Assembly (NCBI GenBank): GCA_902984215.1
Contig: CADWAF010001104.1
Coordinates: forward strand, 1 to 64,000
Direction of reading: 5' to 3'
Length of the DNA: 64,000 nt
From: Willaertia magna
Lineage: Eukaryota > Heterolobosea > Eutetramitea > Acrasida > Naegleriidae
Position 1 is the first letter of the stretch. The number at the start of each line of letters is the position of its first letter. Position numbers and translations under genes: made by a program. Of the stretch, positions 10,215-19,285 are shown piece after piece. The notes beneath the pieces are model-generated. The model worked only from the letters and a program-made list of their open reading frames with translations. It did not search any database and was not told the origin of the DNA.

Positions 10215-12314
10215 ATGAAAAGAAAGCTCGTCTCACAACACTCAAAAGAAAAGAACAAATTATCTCACAATGAAATAATTAATGAATCGGAGCCAGTCCT
10301 CAAACAAATAAAATTTGATGACAAAGAAAATTCCATGAATCCATCTTCTTCAAATATTCACACTTCCATTAATTTAATTACCACTATTGGAATGGATTGT
10401 TTATCTATTGTACTATCCTATCTCAATACTCAAGATCTTGTTGACATTCTTTTTATTTCTAAAGCTTGGTCACAAATTGCTGTTCCTCTTTTTATTGAAC
10501 TAACTGAAGAAATGTATTTAAATAATAAACATCTAGACAGTTTAAGAGAAGTAGCTCTTAATGAAGGATACAGTAGTGATTATTCTGGTTTATATAATGA
10601 ATATGCAACATGGAAACCAACACTTGGTTATGAATCAGATGAATTAGAAGATGGTTATCTAGTTCCAGAAATTTTAGAATCAGATTCAGAAGAAGTAGAA
10701 ATTTGTGACATGGCAAAGATAAATACTGATAGTTTAAACGAAAATACACAAGTTGAACAATTAGAAAGTGTCACTACTGAAAGGAATACTATTAACAGTA
10801 AGAAAATAGATAAAAGAATACCATTTGGTAGCCCATTATGTAAAAATTCTATTGTAGAACAGTATCAATTAGTTCAAGATCAATTAACACCAAAAGATTA
10901 TAAAGAATTAGTTAACAAACAATTAGGTATAACAATTACAGAAAATCTTCCTCAAAATCCATTTCTTTTCTATGATTTAATGAATAATGAAAAAAGCCAA
11001 GTTGACACTTATATTACTGAAATTGTAGAAGCTAAAAACAGAGATTCAGGCGCCAGTATTACAGTTGGTAATTTTAGTGGTTGCAAAGTTTATAGTGATG
11101 ACAATTATTTTGAAGAATATCAAGCTACAGATTTAGGTCTTTGTTTTTATTGTTTTCGTAGTGGAATGGATAGACTTTTAAGACAAGCAGGTGTAGTATA
11201 TTATGAGCCACAAGTGACAATTGACAGTATTCAATTATTAAAAGATTTTATTGAATCAGTTATAAGAATGGCTTATGATACAAAGTTTGGTGACAGAGAA
11301 AAACCTTTAGAATTTAAAGAACCAGAAGAACAATATCAAGTTTTTTGGGAGAATTATGATGAAGAAGTATCAATGTGTGATGATTCTTTAGATGCTGATT
11401 TAAAGATTAATGGAAATGACATTATACAAGCATTAGAAAAGGTTCATGGAATTAAAATGTTAATGGATTATACAGAAAAAGAAATAATAGAAGAAATAGC
11501 AACAGAAGATGAGAGTGAGAGCGAAGAAGAGTCAACAGAAATAAAAGAAGAGGAAAAGAAAAAAGAGGCAGAAGAAGAGATTGATGAAATATCCTTAGAA
11601 GAGGAAGATTTCAGTGAATTAATTGACAAAGAAAACGACATAGAAATAAATGAAGAAGAAGTAAACAACACAACATTAAATCAAGAACAAGTAGAAGAAG
11701 ATATTAACAATGACGACAGTTTTATTGACGATTCTGAACTAGAAAATATAAAAGATTTTGATTTGGAAAAATTAAATGACGACAATCTTCAAGACCGATT
11801 AATTAAGGTCTCTATAAAGGTTCATGAAGAGGTTTATGGAAAGGAAGTTACACGCAAAGAAAAACTTTATCTTAAAAATTGGTTTGGTTATGGTCCACTG
11901 TTTTATTCTAGATGTGCGTCTCATTTGGGTGATGATAATCCAATTGACCAACAAGTGACAGATTGTGAAATGACAGAAAATAATATTTTGAAAGAAGAAG
12001 AAGTAATAGAGAAAGAAAGAAAAGAAGACTTAAATTATTTTGGATATTCTCTTTATAACGACGGTGAAGAAGAATACATAAATATTTATAAAACTAATAA
12101 AGAAAACTCGCAAGGCATTGAGGAAGGAAATGAAGAGAACGAGAATAAAAAAGTTCAAATTGAAGAACAGGCAAGTGAAGAAGCAACTAAGGAATATCAT
12201 TTGAGAAGATTATTAAGAGAACAGAGTTATAAATGTATTAAAGAATATTTTCATGGAAAAGACGAAATTAAGGTTGACACAACCCCTCCTTCTTATCAAC
12301 ACTGGTTATGGTAG
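10215..12314 (+). CDS. F-box protein with long acidic C-terminal region
   Basis: Intronless, 699 residues from the ATG at 10215, which sits in the A-rich context typical of this window. An in-frame ATG at 10176 would add 13 residues. An F-box-like domain lies at about residues 59-93: GMDCLSIVLSYLNTQDLVDILFISKAW, matching the L..i..yL...dl.....vsk.W core. F-boxes dock onto Skp1 in SCF ubiquitin ligases. The middle (about 290-370) is more conserved-looking, with LGLCFYCFRSGMDRLLRQ. From about 420 on the protein is very acidic (long Glu/Ser/Asp runs). I do not recognise a substrate-binding repeat such as LRR, WD40 or Kelch. The call rests on the F-box and is moderate. Confidence 0.68.
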   Translation: MKRKLVSQHSKEKNKLSHNEIINESEPVLKQIKFDDKENSMNPSSSNIHTSINLITTIGMDCLSIVLSYLNTQDLVDILFISKAWSQIAVPLFIELTEEMYLNNKHLDSLREVALNEGYSSDYSGLYNEYATWKPTLGYESDELEDGYLVPEILESDSEEVEICDMAKINTDSLNENTQVEQLESVTTERNTINSKKIDKRIPFGSPLCKNSIVEQYQLVQDQLTPKDYKELVNKQLGITITENLPQNPFLFYDLMNNEKSQVDTYITEIVEAKNRDSGASITVGNFSGCKVYSDDNYFEEYQATDLGLCFYCFRSGMDRLLRQAGVVYYEPQVTIDSIQLLKDFIESVIRMAYDTKFGDREKPLEFKEPEEQYQVFWENYDEEVSMCDDSLDADLKINGNDIIQALEKVHGIKMLMDYTEKEIIEEIATEDESESEEESTEIKEEEKKKEAEEEIDEISLEEEDFSELIDKENDIEINEEEVNNTTLNQEQVEEDINNDDSFIDDSELENIKDFDLEKLNDDNLQDRLIKVSIKVHEEVYGKEVTRKEKLYLKNWFGYGPLFYSRCASHLGDDNPIDQQVTDCEMTENNILKEEEVIEKERKEDLNYFGYSLYNDGEEEYINIYKTNKENSQGIEEGNEENENKKVQIEEQASEEATKEYHLRRLLREQSYKCIKEYFHGKDEIKVDTTPPSYQHWLW

Positions 12315-12527
12315 TGGCTTTAGAAATATTCAAATAAAAAGTTGAGTAAAAACATTATTTGAATTTATCACTTTTAAATGTCTTACAGTTGAATTAATTA
12401 TTTCTAATTCTTTTTTGTTATGTTGATTTAATTTTTTAACATTACAATTAATAAAATTAATAGTTTCAATTTTACAATTACTGAAAATTCAAGTGAAGTT
12501 TTTTTCACAAGCTTCAGTTATCAAAAA

Positions 12528-12566
12528 CTAAATAAACACTAAAATAAACACTAAAATAAACACTTT
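12528..12566. repeat. Short tandem repeat, 12-bp unit about 3 copies
   Basis: The unit AAAATAAACACT occurs about three times in a row, just downstream of the minus-strand stop at 12581. It supplies several AATAAA-like motifs and may serve as a polyadenylation region. Confidence 0.7.
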
Positions 12567-12580
12567 ATTTTATCAACTGT

Positions 12581-12954
12581 TTACATGACTAGACAACGAC
12601 TTGCCTTCTTTTCTTCTTCTTTTGGTTTTTCTTCTTTGTTTGTAACATCATCTATAGATTCTACAATATTAATTTCAGGTTGTTGCTTTGGTTGTTCTTT
12701 TGGTGCAGTTGTTTTTGGTCCAATCCCGAAGGAACTCTTTACTATTAAAAGTTAAACTAAAACTTTGTACAAACAATATGACTTACAAAAATTCATTGTT
12801 CTATGGTAAGGACATTTAGAAACATCACTTGCTCCAGCAATCTTGTGTAGTTTTTCAATTTTAGTTGGAATTTGTTATAATTATTTGAAGGAGTAACGGT
12901 AGAGTTTGTTGTCTTTTCCTCTCCAGCTGGAACGACTGCAGTTTGTTTGTCCAT
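12581..12954 (-). CDS. Small protein with C-terminal CaaX box; apparent 1-base frameshift in exon 1
   Basis: Two exons: 12954-12787 and 12741-12581, split by a 45-bp intron (GTAAGT donor, TTTAATAG acceptor). Exon 2 encodes a Pro/Gln/Lys/Glu-rich tail ending in SRCLVM-stop, a good CaaX prenylation signal (Cys-Leu-Val-Met). Exon 1 reads MDKQTAVVPAGEEKTTNSTV from the ATG but meets a stop before the splice donor. The frame that joins exon 2 (KIAGASDVSKCPYHRTMNF) is offset by one base. The switch falls near an AAA run at about 12874-12880, so either one A is missing from the sequence (homopolymer error) or the gene is damaged. About 118 residues if the frames are joined. The CPYH motif is not one I can name. 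Membrane attachment by a lipid is inferred from the CaaX box. Confidence 0.55.
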
Positions 12955-13069
12955 TCTTTTTGATTGAATTAAATAGAGCGAAACTCCTTAGTAAATATTG
13001 CGATATAAGGAATCGCCTAATGAAATTTAACTGACAATAAGTCATGTAAGGATTGTGAAAATTAAAGTT

Positions 13070-14905
13070 TTATTTCTTTAATACAACAGCACGTAACAAG
13101 TTAAGTAAAGCAAGAGGCTTTCCACTCCAAGGTCCATATAAAAAGTCAACAAAGTGAGCAACAAGCATGTGACCATATGTCTCAGTTGGATATCTCATAA
13201 CTTTTGGTGGAGGAATACTGAATGGGAATCTATTCTTAACAAAACTCTTTTGTACACAGAAAGCACGTAAACCTTCTGGACCATTAAATCTACCAAATCC
13301 TGAAACTTTAACACCACCAAATGGTAAATCTTGAATTAAATAACTAACACCATAATCATTAATCATTGTCAAACCACTGACAAGTTGATCACCAATCTTT
13401 TCAGCACGTTTTGGATTATTTGAAAATACATAAGAACCTAAACCATAACATGTACCGTTTGCTAATTTAACAACTTCTTCATCAGTTTTCCATTTAACAA
13501 TTGTTACAACAGGACCAAATACTTCATCTTGAACTACACCCATATCATTTGTGACATCGACTAAAACAGTTGGTTCTAAGAATTGACCCTTAAGCTTAGT
13601 ATTTCTCTTACCACCACAAAGTAATTTAGCACCTTGTTTAACTGCTTCTTGTATAACTTTTTCAATTCTTTCAATAGAAGTGGACATGGTCATTGCACCA
13701 ATATCACTTACTTCATCTTCAGTTAAAACAGTATCTTTAACACAGGTAGGTCTTTGTCTTAAATTTTTAACAATATCAACTGTCTTTTTAATAAATTCAT
13801 CATAAACCTTTTCATGAACATAAAATCTTTCACTTGCAACACAATTTTGTCCACAATTATAAAGAGCAGAACGTACACCAACATCTACAGCCATATCAAT
13901 ATCAGCATCATCACAAACAATGAATGGATCTTTACCACCTAATTCAAGTGTAACAGGAGTTAAATTTTCACATGCAGCTTGCATAACTCTCTTACCAACT
14001 TCTGGTGAACCAATAAAGAAAACATGATTAACATTCTTTGATTTAGAAAGTGCATTACCTGCTTCTCCAAAACCAACAACAAATTGAACAATATCAGGTG
14101 AAAATCCAGATTTAATTAAAGCATCTTGAACTAATTGTTCATATAATTCAACACTAGACCAAGTTGCCCACTCACTTACTTTAATAACAACAGAGTTACC
14201 AGTGAATAAAGCTGCAATAATTGCTCCGATTGCATTTTGGAAAGGATAATTCCATGGAACAATCATTCCAATAACACCTAATGGTAAATATCTTATTTCT
14301 GCAAGCTTATAAATCATCATTAATGGTACATGTCTATTTTCTGGTGATAAGAATTGTTCTCCTCTAGTAACTAACCAACGTATCTTCTCGCAAGTCATAA
14401 CTACTTCTCCTAAATGAGCTTCTAATAAGGTTTTACCAGTATCTTTACATGATAAGGCTACAATTTGATGTTTATGTTTTAATATATTATCTAATAAAGT
14501 TAATAATACTCTTTTACGTTGTTCAAATGTTGTTTTTCCCCAACTTTGTTCAAAAACTTTCTTTGCTAAGACAATTCTATCTTCAACATCTTTAGCATTC
14601 ATAGCTGGAATAGGTGCACATAATGTTTCACCTGTTCCAGGATTAGTACATTCGATCATTTGTCTACCTTGTGGGTTCTTTCTAGTTTCTTCAACCCATT
14701 TGTTTAGCGGTGTTGATTCTCTTTTACTGACATCGAATGATTTAACTGGTTTCCACATAAAAGATTGTCCAAAAATTAAATTATAAATAAATCTAGCAAT
14801 GTAATATGTAGTAAATGCATAAAATAAATAAATTCCAGCACTTAAAACATCCATTTGGAGGAAAGAAATTAATCCACCATTATTGTTGGCAGAACATTGG
14901 CTCAT
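13070..14905 (-). CDS. Membrane-anchored aldehyde dehydrogenase (ALDH22/MSC7-like)
   Basis: Single exon, 611 residues. An N-terminal hydrophobic helix (about residues 20-45) precedes a full aldehyde dehydrogenase domain (about 80-560). Key motifs: the cofactor strand VPWNYPFQN, the KVSEWATWS region, the nucleotide-site FIGSPEVGK, the general-base glutamate in LELGGKDP (Glu321) and the nucleophile in NCGQNCVASERF (Cys355), then EVFGPVV and PFGGVKVSGFGRFNG. The N-terminal anchor, the EWATWS motif in place of the usual kPAe.tp, and the length are typical of the plant ALDH22 / yeast Msc7 branch, which is thought to sit on the ER. It would oxidise aldehydes with NAD(P)+. All catalytic residues are present. 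Confidence 0.92.
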   Translation of the reverse strand: MSQCSANNNGGLISFLQMDVLSAGIYLFYAFTTYYIARFIYNLIFGQSFMWKPVKSFDVSKRESTPLNKWVEETRKNPQGRQMIECTNPGTGETLCAPIPAMNAKDVEDRIVLAKKVFEQSWGKTTFEQRKRVLLTLLDNILKHKHQIVALSCKDTGKTLLEAHLGEVVMTCEKIRWLVTRGEQFLSPENRHVPLMMIYKLAEIRYLPLGVIGMIVPWNYPFQNAIGAIIAALFTGNSVVIKVSEWATWSSVELYEQLVQDALIKSGFSPDIVQFVVGFGEAGNALSKSKNVNHVFFIGSPEVGKRVMQAACENLTPVTLELGGKDPFIVCDDADIDMAVDVGVRSALYNCGQNCVASERFYVHEKVYDEFIKKTVDIVKNLRQRPTCVKDTVLTEDEVSDIGAMTMSTSIERIEKVIQEAVKQGAKLLCGGKRNTKLKGQFLEPTVLVDVTNDMGVVQDEVFGPVVTIVKWKTDEEVVKLANGTCYGLGSYVFSNNPKRAEKIGDQLVSGLTMINDYGVSYLIQDLPFGGVKVSGFGRFNGPEGLRAFCVQKSFVKNRFPFSIPPPKVMRYPTETYGHMLVAHFVDFLYGPWSGKPLALLNLLRAVVLKK

Positions 14906-15468
14906 TTTTTTTTCACTTTATTTCGCAATTTAACGCAATGCGACTTTCCTCACATTACAAAATTTCACTTTATTTCTACAGTGTTTCTTTAACCCCAACT
15001 ATACAAACCTGAATAAACTTTTTTTCTTATAGCTTGTATGGAAAGCTAAAACTTTAGATTCGTTGGAGATTCATTTTAGTTTATTATGAGGACTTTATTT
15101 TATGTTATTCAATTTTTTTTATTTTTTATAAAATGCCCATAATACTAATGACCAAAAACAAGGTAATTTTCAACACAAGCATTTATCATAACTCAAAGGA
15201 CAAGCGATGATGATACAATCATGACGGTCTTCGTACGAAATGGTGCCGACAACACATGTTCTAAACCCATATTAATGGCTGAGTATTCAAGATATTCTCT
15301 TTTATTGCAGCAATGTCAAATTTTTAATTGTTTATTGAAATTTGTAGAAAAATGGCACTTTTTGTCACCAAACACCTAAAAACTACATTCACAAAATGAC
15401 ATTGCATGATTAAGGTATGTTGAAAACATTGTCAAATTCCTCACAACTACAATACTATTCTACTTCAT
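14906..15468. other. Intergenic region of 563 bp between the ALDH and DCP1 genes
   Basis: No convincing reading frame. The left end should hold the promoter of the minus-strand aldehyde dehydrogenase. A possible box C (ATGATGA, 15207-15213) and box D (CTGA, 15279-15282) lie 76 bases apart in a locally less A/T-rich stretch, raising the weak possibility of a C/D snoRNA; see findings. Confidence 0.4.
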
Positions 15469-17118
15469 CTATTTTTTAGGTCCTACTAAGTCACAGTAAG
15501 CTTTATAAATATTTTCACTAAACTCATTATTTGTTTCTAATGTATAAACAAGTTGATTAATAAACATATCTTTTGTAATAAACTTTCTTTTTTGAAATTG
15601 ATCTAATGTGGTTGTTGCTATTTGATTTGCTAATTTTCCATCAATATCACCATCTAATAATTGATCATTATTTGATTCATTTTCACTATTTGAATCATTT
15701 AAATCTTGTTTCAACATACTTAATAAATGTTCTTCACTCAACACAGGTACATCTCCATTCATTATACTACTATCAATGCCTTCATTTAATAATAAATCTT
15801 TTTCACTATACCCAATGAATTCTTGTTGTTGATTATTGTTATTATTAGATACATTATCAGCACCAATACCAATTCCTAATAATGATTTTAATTGATTTGT
15901 TGGATCATTAGATTGTTGTTGTTCATTCATATTATTATTTGGCGGCATTACATGATGATGATGATGAATAGGTATAGATCCATTTAAATTTGATCCAAAA
16001 GTATTAATAAACCAATTATTGTTATTACCTTCTTCTCCATTATTACCTCCATTATGTCCTTCATTCATCGTATTATCATTCCCACTATTCATATTATTTC
16101 TCTTTAAAATTCCTCTATTTCTATTCGGAGGTGGTGCTAAAATCTTATAAGTTGGAACCTGTTGTTGTTGCTGTTGCTCCACTTCTTCTTCACTACCGGA
16201 ACTTGAATTACTATCCCTACTAGCCTTCCTTCCTCTACCATTCATATTACCTACAATACTACCATTCATAAAAGATCCTTCTTCCTGTTGAGAATGTTGT
16301 TTACCAAAAGCCTTCTCCTTTAACTCAACCATTAAATCATTAAACTCAATGCACTGTAAATTTTTATAAAACCAAATTCCTCTAATCTGATTTTTAGATT
16401 TATAAAATATAAAAGGTAATTGTACTTGTAGTTCTAAATTATTTGTTAAATCTTGATGGAAATCATTTGCACTTTTTCTATTCATTACTACAAATCTATA
16501 AGTTGGTCTATTTGGTTCATTTCTTTCTACAATGAACATTGTTCCTTCAACATCTAGTTTTTCCCATTCATCATTCTTTGTTTGATATTTATAAAGAACA
16601 ACGTGATCAAATGTGTTTAAAATACTTGTAATGAATTTATCTTTTCTTTTTAGTACTTCAATATTCATTTGTTGTCTAATATTACTACGATTTGGCATTA
16701 TTGTTGAAGAAGTGTTATTATTGTTATTACTATTATTATTGTTTGAAAAGGAAGTAAAAGAAGTAGGATTGTTGGTGTTATTTATTTGTGAAGAATTATT
16801 ACTTTTCATTAAAGATTGTAATAGCGTTGTTGCTGATTGATCATTGTTATTACTTGATTGTTTTGTTTGTTGTTGTTGATTATTATTACTGTTCTCATTA
16901 ATAAAACTTGGATATAATAAAGATAAAATATCATTTGAAGGAGATGATCTACTACTTGTAGAATGATTCATATTGTTGTTAAAATTATTTTGCCTAGAAG
17001 AATTATTTTCAAAATTATTATTTTTTGTCGTTATTTTACTATTGGTTGTCATATAATTATTATTTTGATTGTTATTATTCATTCTACTATTAAGATGATT
17101 AGCTGCTGTTGTTGACAT
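15469..17118 (-). CDS. DCP1: mRNA-decapping enzyme subunit DCP1 with Asn/Gln-rich linkers
   Basis: Single exon, 549 residues. Residues 1-150 are Asn/Ser/Gln-rich. An EVH1-type domain follows at about 151-265: MNIEVLKRKDKFITSI, FDHVVLYKY, WEKLDVEGTMFIVER, YRFVVMNRKS, LPFIFYK, IRGIWFYKNLQC. The W..ldvEGtlfv.R and nR.s..d..... patterns are the DCP1 signature. A second low-complexity region with His and Asn runs leads to a C-terminal helix (about 505-549: ITKDMFINQLVYTLETN...YKAY) resembling the DCP1 trimerisation domain. The protein activates the DCP2 decapping enzyme and is a P-body component. The polyAsn/Gln tracts would favour phase separation (inference). Confidence 0.88.
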   Translation of the reverse strand: MSTTAANHLNSRMNNNNQNNNYMTTNSKITTKNNNFENNSSRQNNFNNNMNHSTSSRSSPSNDILSLLYPSFINENSNNNQQQQTKQSSNNNDQSATTLLQSLMKSNNSSQINNTNNPTSFTSFSNNNNSNNNNNTSSTIMPNRSNIRQQMNIEVLKRKDKFITSILNTFDHVVLYKYQTKNDEWEKLDVEGTMFIVERNEPNRPTYRFVVMNRKSANDFHQDLTNNLELQVQLPFIFYKSKNQIRGIWFYKNLQCIEFNDLMVELKEKAFGKQHSQQEEGSFMNGSIVGNMNGRGRKASRDSNSSSGSEEEVEQQQQQQVPTYKILAPPPNRNRGILKRNNMNSGNDNTMNEGHNGGNNGEEGNNNNWFINTFGSNLNGSIPIHHHHHVMPPNNNMNEQQQSNDPTNQLKSLLGIGIGADNVSNNNNNQQQEFIGYSEKDLLLNEGIDSSIMNGDVPVLSEEHLLSMLKQDLNDSNSENESNNDQLLDGDIDGKLANQIATTTLDQFQKRKFITKDMFINQLVYTLETNNEFSENIYKAYCDLVGPKK

Positions 17119-17288
17119 ATTTTTTTTTAAAGTTTATTAGATAATTTATAAATTGTAATTTCCGATGTTATTTTAAAAATTTATAAAATAGGTTCAGTTT
17201 ACACATTTTAAATTGAACTATTAAGCTACTGATCAGTTTCCTGTATGGAATTGAAGTAGTTTAATTAAGATGATTAAAATCAAGAAAA

Positions 17289-17570
17289 CTATTCGTCACT
17301 ATTAATAGTTGATGTACTGCGCTCTACAATCGAAAAGTATTTGGTGTAGAACTCTGAAACGTAATCTTCTTGTTTAAAGGTCATTACATTCTTGCCTTTC
17401 CCTCTAGTTTTATTTACTAATGCTATTGCTTCTTTTGGTTGCAATCGTTCTGCAACTGTCAATAATATTGCTAAACACATTCCAGTTCTACTCAACCCAG
17501 CCATACAGTGTATAGCAACTTTCTTTTTTACATTAATTGTTTTGGTGTAATATTTGAAAACATTTGATGA
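17289..17570 (-). pseudogene. Protein tyrosine / dual-specificity phosphatase fragment (active-site half only)
   Basis: The frame is open from 17570 and reads KTINVKKKVAIHCMAGLSRTGMCLAI, containing a textbook phosphatase P-loop (HC-X2-G-X2-R-T: HCMAGLSRTG), then VNKTRGKG and a C-terminal helix ending at 17289. The upstream half of a phosphatase domain, including the WPD-type acid loop, is missing. The sequence upstream in this frame hits stops at once, and the DNA instead encodes the end of another protein in a different frame (17986-17528, overlapping by about 40 bases). No splice acceptor that would join it to a plausible 5' exon is visible. Options: truncated pseudogene, deletion fusing two genes, assembly error, or a misread frame. 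The P-loop itself is intact. Confidence 0.55.
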
Positions 17571-17986
17571 TTATTAAATAGAATTTGAATCATTTCATAA
17601 AAAACAGGTTTCCATTGTTGTAAATCATTAGAATTACGATAGATATGATGTGATTGAAAGATTAAAGCTTGAAGTAATTTATCCATATCTTGAAATTGTT
17701 GTAATGGTAAATCATTTTTAATACTTTCAATGAATTGAAAGATAGATGATCCTAATTGTGCATCTTGTTGTAATTGTTCTTCATTTGAAATGTTATTATC
17801 TTGTTGTTGTCTAGTGAAAAGATTAGTGGAAAAGTTATTATAATTAATTGTAGAATGGATATTAAATTGTTTAAATAAATTATTATTTTTAATACCGTTC
17901 ATAACAATGGCTTGAGAAAAAGCTCTTTTTGATAAACCTTTCTTTGTGGCGTGTAATACGCGAAGTAAATTTCCTCTTGTTAACAT
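17528..17986 (-). CDS. Putative mitochondrial protein of unknown function
   Basis: 152 residues from an ATG following a T-rich/A-rich leader. The N-terminus (MLTRGNLLRVLHATKKGLSKR) is positively charged, Ser/Thr/Leu-containing and free of acids, as expected of a mitochondrial presequence. The rest is helical and Gln/Asn-rich, with FIESIKNDLPLQQFQDMDKL. No family recognised. The reading frame ends (TPKQLM) inside the stretch where the phosphatase fragment begins in another frame, so the true 3' end may have been lost or replaced by a rearrangement. Confidence that this is a real gene is moderate; that it is complete, low. Confidence 0.5.
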   Translation of the reverse strand: MLTRGNLLRVLHATKKGLSKRAFSQAIVMNGIKNNNLFKQFNIHSTINYNNFSTNLFTRQQQDNNISNEEQLQQDAQLGSSIFQFIESIKNDLPLQQFQDMDKLLQALIFQSHHIYRNSNDLQQWKPVFYEMIQILFNNHQMFSNITPKQLM

Positions 17987-18164
17987 TTTTTTTAAGTCGA
18001 TTTTTAATTTATTTATTTTTTAAAAAAATTTTTTAAATAATTTATCGGGCTAGAATTTTGTTTAATTCTATTTTGTTTAATTACAACGACAAACTAAATC
18101 ATATTAATAGATCAAAATAGAATTTATAATTCGATTTTTGTTAAATTTTAGAGTGACAATAATT

Positions 18165-18356
18165 TTAGCCTGTTAGATAAGCTCCTGTTACTGAAGCAAC
18201 TTTAAAGATTAAATCAACAGGTGACATTCCACTGTCTTTTAGCGATGCTGTTATTAACCAGCTCCATTTAGAAATTCCTTTGTTGAAGCTAAGATTCACG
18301 CATAAAAATGTTTCGGGTTGGGTTGAAAATACAATGATAGACTGACATCATACGAA
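18165..18356 (-). pseudogene. Exon-like fragment resembling the tail of the adjacent mannose-6-phosphate-receptor-like gene
   Basis: A 63-codon stretch open downstream of a good splice acceptor (GATGTCAG, with another TTCTTTCAG 30 bases upstream) encodes ...PETFLCVNLSFNKGISKW... ending in SLKDSGMSPVDLIFKV and a short tail. This resembles LLKDGAMLPVDLV in the neighbouring receptor-like protein, and the DNA at 18211-18240 and 18516-18545 is visibly similar (shared start AAATCAACAGGT). There is no ATG. It lies about 120 bases downstream of that gene's stop, on the same strand. It may be a remnant of a tandem duplicate or an alternative last exon. Confidence 0.35.
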
Positions 18357-18476
18357 ATTCAAAGAAAAACGCTGAAAGAACAACAGAGGCAAACGGCATT
18401 CACACTTACCCGAATTCAGCTCTATCTTTAAAAACATTTATTACAATAACAATGAATGTTTGAAATTATCAAAAGT

Positions 18477-19285
18477 TTAAGCCATTGTTTGATAAACTTT
18501 GCCTTGACCTCTAACCAAATCAACAGGTAACATTGCACCATCTTTTAATAAGAATGGAATATCTTTCCAGAATCCAATGTTTGGAATAATTTCAAGACCT
18601 GTCTTTTGGAATTTTAATTTCATTAAAATTGCACCGACTATGAAATATAACATTAATGCTACAAGAGCTAAAGTTAAGAGTAAACCACCAACCCCGTAAT
18701 GTCCTAATGGAAGATCATTGCTATCACCTCCACCTCCTCCACCAGTAACTGGACAGGCATGTTTACTTGAACCGGTGAATCTATAGACGATAGTTGCACC
18801 ATTTGATTCACCATCAAATACAGGACGGAAGGTTTCTACATTTTCATCACAAGCGATTAAGAACTCAATTCCTCTCTTAATATTATCAGAACCGGCTACT
18901 CCTCCATAAACTACTTTTACTCCACTCTTTTCATTTGAAGTATCTATTAAGGTAATTTTTGCAGTGTCAGTATTACCTAATGGATGACAATGCAAACCTA
19001 AAATTTGATAACCATGTGCTGATGTATGCTCAGAACAAGCTGAGTCTGGGGATTTAGCTTTTTCACAAACGTTCCTTTATATTTGTTAGAAACAGGAAGT
19101 AATCCTTAATATACTTACACATAGCAATCCCATCCTGAACACTCAGTTTTATAATATCCATCTCTTTTATCCAGACCTGAAAGATCTATTACTTTTCCAT
19201 TTGAAGCCCCAAGTTTACATGAGCCTGCAGCATATACTAAGGAAACGCTTAACAATGTAGCAAAAATTAAGGCGAATATTTTCAT
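18477..19285 (-). CDS. Cation-dependent mannose-6-phosphate receptor-like membrane protein
   Basis: Two exons (19285-19119 and 19074-18477), a 44-bp intron and 254 residues. A signal peptide (MKIFALIFATLLSVSLVYAA) is followed by a luminal MRH-type domain with paired cysteines (SGWDCY, VCEKA, DSACSEH, LHCHPLG, IACDEN, HACPV) and a Gly-rich linker. A single transmembrane helix (about residues 183-205: GGLLLTLALVALMLYFIVGAIL) leads to a cytosolic tail. The tail reads TGLEIIPNIGFWKDIPFLLKDG, which tracks the G.E..P...FW.DL..L..DG pattern of vertebrate CD-MPR closely. CD-MPR carries lysosomal enzymes from Golgi to endosomes. Whether this one binds mannose-6-phosphate is unproven, since the Q/R/E/Y sugar-binding set cannot be assigned with confidence. 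Confidence 0.78.

Noticed and set aside
16613..16840. Leu-rich plus-strand frame
   Set aside because: Antisense of poly-Asn codons in DCP1.
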